NCBI GenBank assembly: GCA_001584585.1
Contig: LSYV01000011.1
Coordinates: 2,587,373 to 2,651,372 of the forward strand
Source: Gonium pectorale
Lineage: Eukaryota; Chlorophyta; Chlorophyceae; Chlamydomonadales; Volvocaceae
DNA length: 64,000 bases
Direction of reading: 5' to 3'
The notes under the pieces were generated by a model. It saw only the letters and a list, made by a program, of their open reading frames with translations, did no database searches and was not told where the DNA came from. Position 1 is the stretch's first letter; every line of letters starts with the position of its first letter. The position numbers were made by a program, and so were the translations under genes. Shown in pieces: positions 1 to 12,600 of the stretch.

Positions 1-1733
1 CCGACTTGATGGCGATGTGCGGGGGATGGTGGTCGAGGCTGTGAAGACCATAGGACGAGAGCGGGTGGGCGGACCGCGGCCTTGAGCCGTCCCAGTCCCG
101 CTTCAGCCACAGCTGCTGCTCGTTCACGGCCCCGCGTGCCAGCTCTTGGGCGCTGGGAAGCGACCCCGAGAACGGGCCCCGACCGGTGTAGTGCCCCACG
201 CGGCGACGGATTACTACGTTGGCTCTGCTCCGTCCGTCGGGCGAACACGCCGTCAGGATCTGCGGGCGGGAGGGAGTGGAGGAGGGCAGGGGAGGTAGTC
301 CGGTAGATGGAGCGACAGTCGGCTCGTAGCGCGTACGTTCACTGGCCCCCACCCAACCCTCATGTGGTGGCCTACATGCCGGGCCCGTACGTAGCGAATG
401 CGAACAGGGCACACCGCAGTGCCGCACCTCGGGTAGACAGAGAGGTCGCTCCGACATGAGGTACTCGTCTTGTAGTTGCAAGTCGGCAGGCAGGCAGGCA
501 GGCAGGCAGGGGATGAAACGGACGGTAAAAGGGTGGGCAGGCATTCAACAACAGTAATGGGTCCGAGCTCCTACATTTCTCCTCACCTAGGTCCGCGATG
601 GCTACGACCGCGTTCTCGGGCCACAGAGAAAGGAGGGCGAGATTGTACGATAGGACCTGCGCTCAGCTGCTGTCAGCGTGAGGGAGGCATAGCGATGCCA
701 GACAGTACCTAGGGTAGCCGGGTTCCTGCCACCACTGTGCAGCAACTGCATGAGGGCGCGGACCCACGCACACCTGCAGAGCGTAAGGATACCGCTGCAC
801 GCCCTCCTGCGTCACATTGGGAAAGAACAAGGGCATATCGTCCAGCAGCACCACCCGCAGCGTCCCGCTCGCCACCAGCTCCTGCGGGCGGCCATGCGCG
901 TCGCCACACGAACAGGGGATGTCAGGTGTCGGCAGCGTCCCAGGTACGCACACATCGTACACGGTGGGCCGTCAGGCATTTACCTTGACAGCAGGGCTGG
1001 TGCGCAGCCGGTTATAGCCCTCCAGTACATAGGCCAAGTAGCGCGACACGCCATACTTTGCATGGTGTGCCACATGGTGCGCCAGCCGAACCCCGTAATC
1101 CGCGCCGTTCCCATAAAACGGCGATAGCACTACGTACGATTTCACGTCCTTCTGGTCATCGACCAGCCATTCGCACGTCCGGGCACCTAAGCCAGATTCA
1201 TCGAGCGGCACAGCAAAGAGGCAGGCCTCATGCTCGTCGCCGTGCGCGGTGATCAAAAACTCCAGGTTCGACCTGTCTGCAACGTCCAGCGTTAGGTTGA
1301 CATAAGCACGCCCAGGCCAGATGTATCGGACGTGAAATTGGTTCGGCTGATAGTATGACAGTGACCACTGCCTGCTCGTGTGAGGCGACCTGCGGGCAGT
1401 CGAAGGCCATGAAGGCATGAAACGCGACCCGTGGGCCCAACTGTGCAGCTCCAAGGACAAGGCTCCCACGTACCTAATGGTGAATGCGGACGTTTGCAAC
1501 CAGGCGCTGACCGCTGGCTCGCCTTCAAGAGCTACGTCAACCGTGACGTTCAAGGGATTCCGCATGAAGAATAGCGATGAAACGTACAGCTGCGTTTGAT
1601 CCGGTGACATGCAGGCCGTCCACCAGGAGTGGATAAACAGCGTTTGCCTGTTGCCTCGGAGGTGGTGGGAGCATCTCGTTGCTCCAGCCTCGCTACTCCT
1701 GACAAACTGGAAGCAAGAGTTAGCAACCTCCAT
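1..1733 (-). CDS. GT92-like (DUF23) glycosyltransferase, incomplete at window edge
   Basis: Three exons are supported. The first is 1733-984 (250 codons if the ATG at 1733 is the start). The second is 881-774 (36 codons), joined in phase 0 across a GTAAA...GCCCGCAG intron. A third open stretch, 152-1, follows a CTTCCCAG acceptor and runs off the window. The run LSPFYGNGADYG followed by RLAHHVAHHAKYGVSRYLAY, then exon 2 with VVLLDDMP, resembles the start of the GT92 domain, where a His-rich stretch precedes the sugar-nucleotide fold. The edge exon contains HSLDHHPPHIAIKS. The catalytic DXD-type exon should lie in 153-773, where I could not resolve exons. The ATG at 1733 may be false, because a good acceptor (TTGCTTCCAG) lies 27 bases into this exon and an upstream exon could exist. 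Family assignment is by remembered motif similarity only. Confidence 0.5.
485..510. repeat. (GGCA)n microsatellite
   Basis: About 6.5 perfect copies of the 4-base unit GGCA, lying in the unresolved intron/exon interval of the GT92-like gene. No coding role is apparent. Confidence 0.9.
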
Positions 1734-4682
1734 GGCTCATAACAAGATGTAAGAACGATTGCCTTGCCTTGCCATAATCACTCGTGCAGCTAGCTTGCAG
1801 AAGCAGCAAGGCTAGCAAGCATGCTGCCAGCAGCAGCATTCTCCAAGATAAACCATTTCACATGCAAACAGTCATCAGTGAACGCTATGGTAGTGCGGCA
1901 AACTCCAAGACCTGCAAGCCGCCGTGAGAACAGGCTCCCCAGACGTACATTGTAACCTCCCAGACGTGCGGGACTGCTTCCTGACTAGCTCGAAATCCTA
2001 GTTCTGCCTACTATACCGTGGACCTCATGTGTGATGCATGCATGTGTGCTATATACGTCCAATTGCTGCACATGGAAGTGTTGCGGCATCGTACCTATGG
2101 GAAAATTATGATCGCGAATGTGGTGTAGAAGCCGCTACTCTTAGCCTGAAGCCGGAAGCCGGAAACTTTAGTACGGGATCGTTCTCAGAGACAGGCATTT
2201 TGGCCTACTAGCGCTACACAAGACATCGCCGTAATCCATGTCTGGAATAGCAACAGACTGGTGTCAAGGCATCAGGTTACGGCTCCCCAAGAAATATTGT
2301 AAGGCCATGAAGCGCTGCCGTTCTCTATGTTCGTTGTGCTTTAAAACTACGGCTGTAAGTGCCCAGTACGCCAAAGGCGCCTGAAGCGTTGCCACATTGC
2401 AATGCCGCACGCACGAAAGTTTCCTCGGCGCTTGACGTCTTCGAGGCGATAACGGGGTGGTGGTCACAGCTTGAGGCTTATCTGATGGACGGTAGGATTA
2501 GGATGGGGAAGAAGAGCGACGCTGAGTAACATGGCACTTCAGGGAGGAGAGGGGGATCCGTGAGCGGGGACAAGTCAAGGCTCAGGAAGGCGCGAGGCCG
2601 GGGACGGGGAACCAGGCCAGGCGTGTGCCCGGGTGGCAGCCCGGGTACTGCTGAAACCTCGGCGTGGGTGCTGGGGGGATGGGGTGTGTGTTCATGACGT
2701 GGAGAGCAACGGAGCGAGAGCACATACAGGGATCTCAACGGCGTGCGGTCGTGTGGTTTGAGCCCTGGCCGGAGCAACCCGACCAAAAAACAAGGCAGAA
2801 CTGTTGGGCTACACGCCTGAGGACGTCTCTCCATTCCATAGCCGGTCCCGCCGGCCCGTCCCCAAGTCCCGCGTGCTTCTGTGCACGGGCGGGCAGGGGC
2901 GGGCCCATGGCACAAACAGTTGAAGAGAGGGAGCCCAACTCGGAAACATACACCCGGAGACCCAACGATCCAGTACGGTGCGTTTGTACACGGCATGGCG
3001 GGTGGGGGATTTATTCAACGAGGTATCCCGTCCTTGAAGCCTTGCAGGACCTGAAGGGCAGGCACATGGCACGTGAAGATGAGGCGGGGTTTGTAGCAGG
3101 GGCGTGTATACCGCTACAATAAGAACCTTATCCCGGGCCCGCCCAGCATCTCGAGATGCCTTTTGGCACCGCTGTGACAGGGTTGCCGAGGAAGGCCAGC
3201 AAGGTTGAGATGCTTGGAGGCGTAGCGAAGGCACACAAGCAGCCCGTCCGGAAACCCTGTGTCTATGAAGGTTGCACACCGTTGACTTACCGTTGCGAAC
3301 ATCGCAAGCCTTGCCCGCCCGGCCCGCATCGCAGGCGGCGGCTGCTCTTTCGGATTGGTGCATGTGGCTGAGAGGCGTATGGACCCGCCGTGGGCGTGTC
3401 CACCTATGCACTGCAGCCATACGCACCACACCCTCCTTTGTCTCATGGGCTGGTTGCGTGCAACAGCATTGGGCGAGGCTGGAGAGGTGTAGCGGCCAGA
3501 GTTCCCACGCGGCTATGCTGTCGTGGTGAGATGCTCGTGTGCACAGGTGTGTCGCATGCAGCGATCGCGGCCAGGGAGCGACCACCAAGCCTGGCATCTG
3601 GCTGCCGCCGGTTTAACGGGTTGATTGCGCGCAACGACCGGGGTTGTACGACACTCATGAGCCCGCCTCCCCTCGGTGAACAAAGGGGCCGCCAGCCACC
3701 GCATCTGGCGCTTGCCCGCCCGCAGGGTGACGACGCCAGGGCAGATCTCCTGCTTCGAAGTGGCGTTGGGGGACGCAGCCCCCTTGAATTTGCCCCGTAA
3801 TGTGCATACGCCGTCCGCGCTCCTTACTTGCCCACATCTGCACAGCTACGCAAGTCCCAAGTCCAGTCCACGTGCCATGCAATACTGCGTCATTCCCCCG
3901 GAACACCTCCCACACGCACCACCACCAATACGACAGGCCCTCAAGTTGTCAGTGGATCACTCGCAGGGAGACAGGGTGCAAAAGAAGCTGAACAACAAGC
4001 CCCAACCGCATCGCGCGTCGCGATGGGTCCCGCAGGGCCCTGTCCACGACTACAGGTCACGCGCCGCGCCGCCCAGCTGCACAGCCCCGCACACCTGCCC
4101 CTTCCCCTGCACCATACCTTGACCTGCGACGGCCTGAGCATACGGTACTCGCGAAGTCACAATGCAAGCGGATGGATCAAAGTGGTCATTCGTTGCTTGG
4201 TGCCCACATGCGTTTCGTCAATCATGTGCGCAAGACCAAGTCCGATTGCCCTTAACACGCAGACGCCTGGCTTGGCGGTGCGTACAGCGCCCCTCTCCGC
4301 TACCCGGCATACAGCCATGAACATCCGGATCCTGCTCTACTGCCTGATCAGGCACAGCAGTTGAAAAACGTCGACACACCGCAAGCGGCAGCCAGGCCTC
4401 GGATCCAGGTCCGGGCGCGGAGGGCTGGCTGCTGCGAGTGGCTGCAGCCTCACGTGCCTTTCACTCTCTCCCAACCTACTATCGAGAAGGCGCTCGCCAT
4501 GACCTCCCCGCTCGCATGCCTGCCCTTGTCCCGCCCTCCTTCACGCCTTGCACTCCGATCAGCCCTCCCACGCAAGGCAGGGCTTTCCCTGAGGGAACGG
4601 AAACGGGCCCCAACAAACACGCCCAACAACATGCCTGCCGGGTCTCCCGGGCCCCCTCCGCGCACGCACGTGCCCCGCTGCT
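1734..4682. other. intergenic or UTR, no gene recognised
   Basis: About 2.9 kb between two leftward genes. Open frames occur on both strands (for example 2478-3597), but none shows a conserved motif or a phase-consistent exon chain. The part just above 1733 may hold a 5' exon of the GT92-like gene, and the part just below 4683 is probably the 3' UTR of the carrier gene. Confidence 0.5.
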
Positions 4683-7423
4683 TTACGTGTCGGTCTTTGC
4701 CTTCTTGACGCCCAGCAGCGTCTTCATGGCCTCGTACGACACCATGCGGATGGCGTTCTGCGGCACCACCTTGACCGTGTTGGCGGACCAGCCCCGGTAG
4801 AAGCCCGCCAGCCCCTCCTTGGCCCAGATGGTGCGGAACGCGTCCGCCTGGTTGCGGTACGCCTGGGTGAGGTGGTTTGAAAGGGGGAGGGCAAGGGTAG
4901 AGAACTCAGAAGTTGGGGTGCTTGTCCGGCCCCGAGCGCTCCCGCCTTCGGCGATCAGGTGATACGCGTCCGTGCACGCGCCACGGTGGAAGGGTGGATA
5001 CGTGCTTCTGTACCGAGAGATCTTGGGTTAAAGATATGGGGGACACCACGCTCGTATAATGTCATAATCAGTCATGTCGGTTCCCAGCAGTCCGTCACCC
5101 CAGTCATCACCGCTTGCCTGTCCCTTCATCTGCATGCGGCGGCGGATGGTGTCCAGCGGGTAGCACATGGTGGCGGCGATCGTGCCGCTGGTGCCGCCCA
5201 CCAGCAGGTTGGCGGCGGCGGACTGGGGCCTGCGATCGGCACGGAACACGGCTGACGCCAAGGGAGGTGAGACGGGGCGTTCCAAGTTCCCAAACACCGT
5301 GTTTGAGGGAGCGGCGGGTAGATGACGACGAAGGGGCAGGGGCAGTGGTGGACACACTAGGTGCCTGCCCGCCCGCCCGGAGCCCCTGCACCGCGTGCGA
5401 ACCTCCGCCTTCCCCGTCCCGCACTTGCGCACCTCTCGCCATGGTAGAGCCACTTCTTGATGAGGTCATAGGTGGCGAAATTGAGCGCCGCGTACGGCGC
5501 GATGCCTATGAGGGTTGGCACCAGGCCCTTGTAGAGCGAGATGAGGCCCTCGGTGCGGGCCATGGTGGTGGCGGCGTGGATGGCGCCTGCGAGTTGGGGG
5601 GTCGGGGCCACGGGGCGGGGAGGAGCAGTGGTTGTTTGACTAACGATGTACGTGGTAATGTGAAGCGGAGATTGTGGCAGGGTGGTGGCGGCGCAGACGA
5701 CACCTGGGATGGGGTCCAGGACGGGGCCGTGAGCTGGACGGACGGCGGCCAACCAGTGATAACGGACGGACGTGGGATGGGTGAAACTGTGGAGGATTGG
5801 CGGCGGCAACCCTCCAGCGAAACAATTTCGGGTTATGGAGCCTTCGCGGCTGACCCGTCCCCGTTTGCCGCCGGGCAGCGGGCTCCTCCCATCCCCACCA
5901 ACCCGAAGCTATGCCTTGACCCCCTCCCCCCACCCCGCGCCCCCTCACCCACCCTTGTAGGGGTGGTTGGGCAGCGCCAGCCTCAGGCGCACCGTGTCCA
6001 GGGGGTGCGTCAGCGCGGTGGCCGTCATGCCCGCACAGGCGCCCGCCAGCAGCCGCCGGGGCACGGACAGCTCGTGCCGCTCGTCAGCCAGCAGCCGCTT
6101 GTAGCTGTCGTTGGCAGCGAGCTGGGAGGCGAGGGGGTAGGGAAGGGTTGCACATGGGGCGCGGGGACAAGGCGCGGGGACAATGCCCACATCCAGGCGG
6201 GACTCATGGGACAGGAGACGAGGGTGTCGGCGTGTGTGGCACAACTTCCGTTGATAGGTTGTATGAGCCTGCCCCCCGAGGTTTGCAGTCACCCGCATGT
6301 TGCCCCCAGGCCCCGCTGCCTGCGGGCCCGCACTCGCTGCCCCGGACCTCCCACCCCGCCAGCGCCAGCACCTGCGCCGCGCTGTAGGGGAAGATGCGGA
6401 TGATGTTGACTCCGTTGCCCTTCCAGAACGCCAGGAAGCCCTCCTCACTGCACAACCGACGCGGATGGCAGGGTGATTGCAGGGGAGAAAGAGAGGCCAC
6501 AGTTAGGGGACGAGGGAGCCCGGCCGAGGATCCGATGATCCAGCGGGATGGCAGAAGCGTGGCTTGGCCGCCGGGGCCAGAGGTACGCGCGGAGTGCGGT
6601 AGAGGCTGGCCCAAAGTCAGCCCCGGAGTGGCGGTAGGGGCGCCGGTCCCTTGCCGCTGGCAGTGAGAGGTGATGTTGCGCGATGCGGCCTGGGGCCGAC
6701 AGGCCCAACCGCCTCCACCCTAACCGCATTCCTCTCTTCGGCCCTGCCTCGACCGCTCCTTCTTTCAAGCAGCCCCTCTTTCGCAGTGCAAGTGTGCCTG
6801 AGCGCGTCTCCCAGTTATAAACCGCCGCCTCGTGCCGTGCCTCGTGGCATTTGCAATGCCACTGGGCGGCGCGGGACGGCGCCTGGCCCGGCTGCGGACA
6901 GGGTGGCACATGCGGTACACCAGCACTGCCATATATCACGAACGCCAGGCTGGTGTAAGGGGGCTATTTAGGGGTGAGCAGATTGACCCTGTCCTAGATC
7001 CACTGGCGCATGGCCCAAACCCGTGCTGTGGCAGCCTTACCGGACAATTTTGGACGCCGCCTGCACTACGCCTGTGTACGCCGTGGGGGACGTCCCGGAG
7101 CTTGCCACTGCCTGTGAGGGGTTGGGATACAGTTCGGAGTCGACCGGTCGGGTTGCGGTTAAAGCTTCGGATGGAGATTGGGGGGAGAGGGGGGCTGCCG
7201 GGGGGGGCACCAACTTGAACACGGACCTGCACTTGGAAGAGCAGCTTGATGCGGTCCAGTGGCGCTGTACAAGTTCGAGCAATAGCGCCTGCTGTACCGC
7301 CAGCGATGAACATTCTGCGCGAGGCGATGTTTGCTCAGTTGCCGGGTGTGCGATGCACTGTAGCAGGTCACAGACGGACCTGGAACTATCAAAGATGCTA
7401 TTCGTTTTCTTCTTTTCTGCCAT
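4683..7423 (-). CDS. mitochondrial carrier family (SLC25) transporter, TAAC-like
   Basis: Eight exons, all phase-consistent: 7423-7380, 7314-7227, 7111-7041, 6447-6372, 6121-5953, 5586-5433, 5229-5118 and 4862-4683, giving 297 aa, the usual length of the family. It has the three tandem carrier repeats with signatures PLDRIK (residues 33-38), PLDTVR and PLDTIR, each starting a transmembrane helix pair. The N-terminus (MAEKKKTNSIFDSSR) is short with no clear cleavable presequence. Members exchange nucleotides or cofactors across the inner mitochondrial or plastid membrane. The runs VIRIFPYSAAQ-like, LLAGACAGMTAT and CYPLDTIRRRMQMKG recall the plant thylakoid ADP/ATP carrier (TAAC) and related PAPS/adenine-nucleotide carriers, so an adenylate-type substrate is inferred but unproven. 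The intron between exons 7 and 8 has a GC donor (CAG|GCAAGC). The start is set by the first exon, which joins MFIAGG in frame. Confidence 0.93.
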
Positions 7424-9634
7424 CGCGTGTATTACTAGCGACGGGTTGCAAAGGGGAGAAAGGCCTTTGACAAGGGGCTCGCAGGGAACGAATTGTTTAA
7501 TATCTCTCGGATCAAGCGTTCTACTATTATAGGCAAACGTTGGGAGTTGCAAGGTGCACGATCATCTTGAACGAGCCCTAGGTCATTTTGACCGGCACGC
7601 GACGGTTGCAACGGTTGCTACGGGACGGTACGTGGTGTCTACCAATGTGCAAAAGCTGTCACCCACCCCCCAAGCAAGCCTGCGCACGGAATCACGTACC
7701 TGCACCCGTGGAGGGTCTGGGGAAAGCATGGGAGAAGGTGTGCCATGGCTGCCGATGTCGTGCCTGAAACACCCGACGGGCTCCGCCTAACAACCATAAA
7801 AAAACCTCGCAAGACGTCACTGCTACCGGCCACGTTATATGCCACCATTGCATGATGAGAAAGCTGCGAATCCACCGTTGCAGGGTGCATTGCAGGTGAT
7901 TGCTGGACTGCGGTGTGCGCGACGGCTGCGATTCATTTGTGCATCTGTGCACGCGCATGACACAGTGCCTGTGGTCCATGCCAGGGACAGCGCTGCGTTT
8001 GCACGCCTGTTTACGGCTTCCCTCTTCCACTTCTCCCCACGGGGTTAGAGCGGAGACTGCTCGACCCCTTTTACATAATGTCAATTCTGCAACCCGGCTC
8101 TGGCACTCCGGGCACTCTCTGCACCCGCCTCTCTCAATGGTATCGTTTGCCGGCGGGGCAGAGGTGCATAGCGGACCCGACGTGCTGGCGAGGTGCTGCA
8201 TGGGCGTACACAGCTGAGGCATGGCGGACAGGCCGCTCCTCAGGCTACCCTGCGCTCGTCTCGGGACATGCACCCGCTCCTTTACGAACAATGTAACAGG
8301 GCCAACGTGTCCAACGTGCCCCACGTGTTAGGCGTGCTGTATGGAGGCTGTAAGGAGCTTCAGTCAGGGGACGGATGCCGTACTGTACTTCGCAGCCGTA
8401 GCATGCCTTGCAGTGTCAAGTCTTCACTTCAGCACGCAATTTCGGGCGTTTTTTGCATTGGTATAACATGCGACTGTGAGCGTGGAGCTAGGTATGTGTA
8501 TTGTAGTTAAGCCTTGCGACAGCTCAAACGCCGAGACTAAATGATAAGACCGATACGGCGTTATCGACCCTGACCGACTCCCACCTTGGCCACCGATACA
8601 TGCGAATGTGCCGGTGCGTACATGGCTGTCGAGCTGACACTCCCAGACAAGAGCCAGCGCAAGGGTAGCTTCAAGCTTGACCATGGGGATGCGCGCACCC
8701 GACCCGGCGCACGGGGGACCAGCGACGGGGGCGCTGCCAAGGCCACATCGCAGGCCCCAGGTAGCGCTGCCCGAGCGCCCAACAGCCCCGCGACAGAGCC
8801 CACGCTCTCCGGCATGTCAGCATCCGATGGAACCCCCGCGTCCTTACCCTCCATGCCGGCGGCGACTACGGGCCAGCAGCGGGGAGTGCACCACCAGCAG
8901 GTGGGCAAATGAAGGTGCATGGGGTTGGGCGCTGCAGAAGGCTGCATGGCAATGGTGGTTTTGGTCACCCGCACTGCACGTGAAGGATTGCGGGCCCCTC
9001 TTGCCCTGCCTGAGCGTTGCGCTGAACCCACGGACGGCGGCTCGCAGGCGGGGAGCTTGCGGCAAGGTCGGGAGGCAAGCCGGCTGCCGCCGCTGAGCGG
9101 CAGGGCTCTCGGGAAGGGCCGCGGCGCCGGCGCCGCCACAGCAAGCACTGGGCCGGCGGCGACGCGGTCGGGAGCCCCACCTGCAGTGAGGTCGCGCGCA
9201 CCGCCGCGGTCGCTGCCAACTCCCCAGGTCAGAGGTCGTGACGGACCCAGACTTGCCATTTCTGTGGCGCCCTGAGCATTCTCGTCAGCTCTTTGCTGCA
9301 CCGTTCGACACGCACCCAACGAGACGATCCATCCTCGCCTGTTGCCCTGCGGATATCTCGGCTTCTGTACCATCATGCCATGCGCACAAAACCCGTGCCA
9401 TTCACGACGTGTCGTTCACGTTTCCCGGTGTCAATCTGAAACTCCCGCGCACCGCAGGCGGGGAAGCGGGGCTCCTCGCACGGGATATCGGAGGGTCCGC
9501 GCGTCCACCCAGGCGCGGACGACCACGCCTTCCAACGCCGACTCCACCAGTCCTCCGCGGGTCCACCCTTGGCGCCTTCCGCCGCCCGGCCCGCAAGCCG
9601 CACTGGCGACGACACCGCGCCTTCATCGGGTTGC
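7424..9634. other. intergenic between divergent genes; possible unplaced exon at 8586-8912 (+)
   Basis: A 2.2-kb gap between the carrier start and the STAND receptor start, so it should hold both promoters. On the + strand, 8586-8912 is open, with GC-rich third positions and internal ATGs (for example in AYMAVELTLPDKSQRKG), and ends near a CAG|GTGGGC donor. It could be a 5' exon of the receptor gene or of a separate small gene, but I found no acceptor that links it in phase. A 271-codon frame on the opposite strand (9376-8561) looks like a GC-driven shadow. Confidence 0.4.
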
Positions 9635-12600
9635 ATGCATCCACCATCACCACCAACGCCAATCGACCCGCAGCTTCCGGCCGTGGCGCGACTGGGTATC
9701 ACGCTGCGGGGCCTCCGCCGGGTTCGCGCCACGCTGCAGAGCCTGTTTGGGCCCGACCTCGAGCGCATGACCACCGGTGACGTGAACCGGCTGTGGGTGG
9801 AGGAGCTCACCGCGGCCCGGGCGTGCCGGCTGCTGGAGCTTGAGGAGGCGGTGCCGCGCCGCGACGTGGCGCCGCCGCTCTACTTCATCAGCCATGCCTG
9901 GTACGTGTGACCCGCACGAAGCAGCTGAGAGTATGGTGCACCGCCTACGTGCACACAGGGACACTGCTAGCGCCCTGCACCAGCCACCCCTCCGCAACAA
10001 CCCCGGCCGGTCGTACGCTGCTGATTAGCCAGTCTTACGCTGCCTTTGACCACCCACGACTTCACCCAAACCGTTGTCACCGCAGCTCCTCATTTTAACC
10101 TGAGCCTAGCCCTGGCCCTGGCACCTGACCCCGACCTCGACCCCGGCACAGGTCCAACCGGGTGCTGCTCCTGCTGGACTATGTGATCGACGGCTTCCTG
10201 GCGGCCGCGGGCGAGGACGTGGCCGTGTGGCTGGACATCCTGGCCATCAACCAGCACGAGGCCACGTCCGACCACGCCGCGGATATCGGGTCCCTGGAGG
10301 CCGTGGTGCGGGCCTGCGCCGGCGGCACCATCGTCGTGATGGACATCTCCGCCTCCAATCCCGCCACCCGCGCCTGGTGCCTGTTCGAGTGGGCGCACAC
10401 GCTGGCCGCGCACGGCCCCGACGGGCTGCACCTGTCGCTGCGGAGCCCGGCCGAGGTGGCGGCGGTGGTGGGCGGCCTGGACATCCGGCGGGCGGAGTGC
10501 CAGTTCCCGAAAGACAAGGAGATGATCCTGGAGGCTGTGGTGTCGCAGCACGGAAGCGCTGAGGCGTTCAACGCGAAGTTGCAGCTGCAGCTGTTGCTGC
10601 AGCCCCTCAGCGATCGGGCCGACCGGCGGCGGCTGCTGGGGCGCGTAGCGGCAGGGGCAACGGCGGCGGCGGCGGGCGCCGGGGCGGCTGCGGGGGTCGG
10701 TGATTTGCGGCTCGCGCCGCTGCGGGACTGGCTGGGCGCAGGCTCCTCTCCCACGGCGGCGGCGGAGGCCGGGGCAGCGGAGGCTGGAATGTGCGTGAGC
10801 GGCAGCGGCGGCAGCGGCTGCCGGGTGCTGTGTGTGGCGGGTGGCGCAGGGGAGGGCAAGTCCACGGTTTCGGCGCTGGCGTGCGAGGAGCCGGCGCGCG
10901 GCGGCCTGGGTGACCGGGTCTCCGCGGCGCACTTCCTCAAATACAACGACGCGCGGCGGCTGGACCCGTTGCGGCTGATCAAGGGCCTCGCCTTCCAGCT
11001 GGCGCTCAGGTGGGCCCTGTCGGTAGCCGGTAACCGGCATATGGTTTGGCTGGTTGTGCGTGGGCGCTTGACGCGTGGATGGTGGCCTTTATGCTCATGT
11101 TGGGCTTCGGCCGTGGTTTTCACACCTGCCGGTCGGTTTTGGACAGGGCCGGGCCAGGCCGGGCAGGCCTGCAGTCACGGCTGGCCCCGCCCCGCAGGCT
11201 GCCTGCCGTCTGCACCGCGCTGCTGGCTCTTGACACCACGGAGGTGGCGGCGCTAGTTGAGCCGGAGGAGGCCTTTGAGAAGCTGCTGCTGCAGCCGCTG
11301 CGTGGGCTTGTGCCACAGCAGGCGGAGCTGCAGGCCGGCGGCGAGGAGGCCTCGGCTGCGTGCGGCGGGGCGGCTCGAGCGCAGGCACAGCCGCACCCTC
11401 CGGAGGCGCACTGCCAAGAACGCGAGCCACAACCGCACGCGGAGCAGCAACAGCTGCATCAGAGGGGGCAGAGAGAGCAGCAGCCAATCGTGTTACTGAT
11501 TGATGCGCTGGATGAGGCTGAACCGTCCGCGCCGAAGGCCGAAGGCGGCAATGGCAGCGGCGGCAGCGGCAGCAGCAACCCGTCGGGCCCGTCGTGCCCC
11601 GTGGTGTGCGGCAACCGCATCCTACAACTCATAACCACCTGCCTGCCGCGCCTGCCGCCCTTTGTCCGCTTTATCTTCACGACCCGCGCCAACGCCGCCC
11701 ACGGCCTGGTGCTGCCCGCCTTGGAGCGAGCCTTTGACCGGAGCGTCGTGGTGTGCAGCCCGGCCGCCGCCCTCCAGAGCCATAAGGACGGGAGCAGCTC
11801 GGGCGGTGCGCCCTCCGGCGCTGGCACCACGCGAACCGGAGCAGCCGACCCAGCCGGCGGCGGAGGGGCTGGTGGTGCAGGTGGGGGCGTCATGGTCTAT
11901 CATGCGGCGCTGGCGGCGCTGGGCACCGCCGGTGATGCAACGCCAGCGAGGGCAGCGGCTGCGGCTGCGGCGGTGGTGATCCAGCCGCGGCTCGATGACG
12001 TGTACAAACTGTACGGCAGGGTGTTTGAGGCCGCATCTGCGCGCTTCAAAGACAAGTCCCTGCGGCCGCCTCCCGGCAGCGGCTGTGAGGGCGGCGGCGC
12101 ACGCGACCAGCTAGCGCGGCTCGTGGCCGACCTGGTAGCGGTTGTGATGGCGGCTCGGGAGCCCCTCTCCCAGTCCTTCCTACAGCAGCTCGGCTTGGGG
12201 AGGGCGGTCGCGTGGCTTCCTGGCTACCCCACGCTGTTCTTCCTGGAGGACCACCACCTGCACACGCTGCACAAGTCGCTGGGCGACTGGCTTACCGACC
12301 CGCGGGTCAGCGGGTCCTTCGCCGCCGACGTGCCGCGCGGCCACGCCATCATCGGCTTGCACCTGGCGGCCAGCTGGCGCGCAGCCACGAGGGACGATGG
12401 CGGCCGCGGTGGCGGCGGCAACGGCAGCATGACGCCCTACATGCTCAAGTACGGCATGGCGCACCTGGTGGAGGCGACGGGCGGCGGCGTAACCGGCGGC
12501 GGCGGTGGGGGCGGCGGGGGCGGCGGCGGCCATCTCTCGAGGGCCGCGGCGGCGGCGGCCCTGGACGATCTGCTCTCCGATTTCAGCTTCATGCATGCGG

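Noticed and set aside
5114..6403. 429-codon + strand frame over the carrier gene
   Set aside because: It runs across five carrier exons and their introns on the opposite strand; the carrier exons are conserved and phase-consistent.
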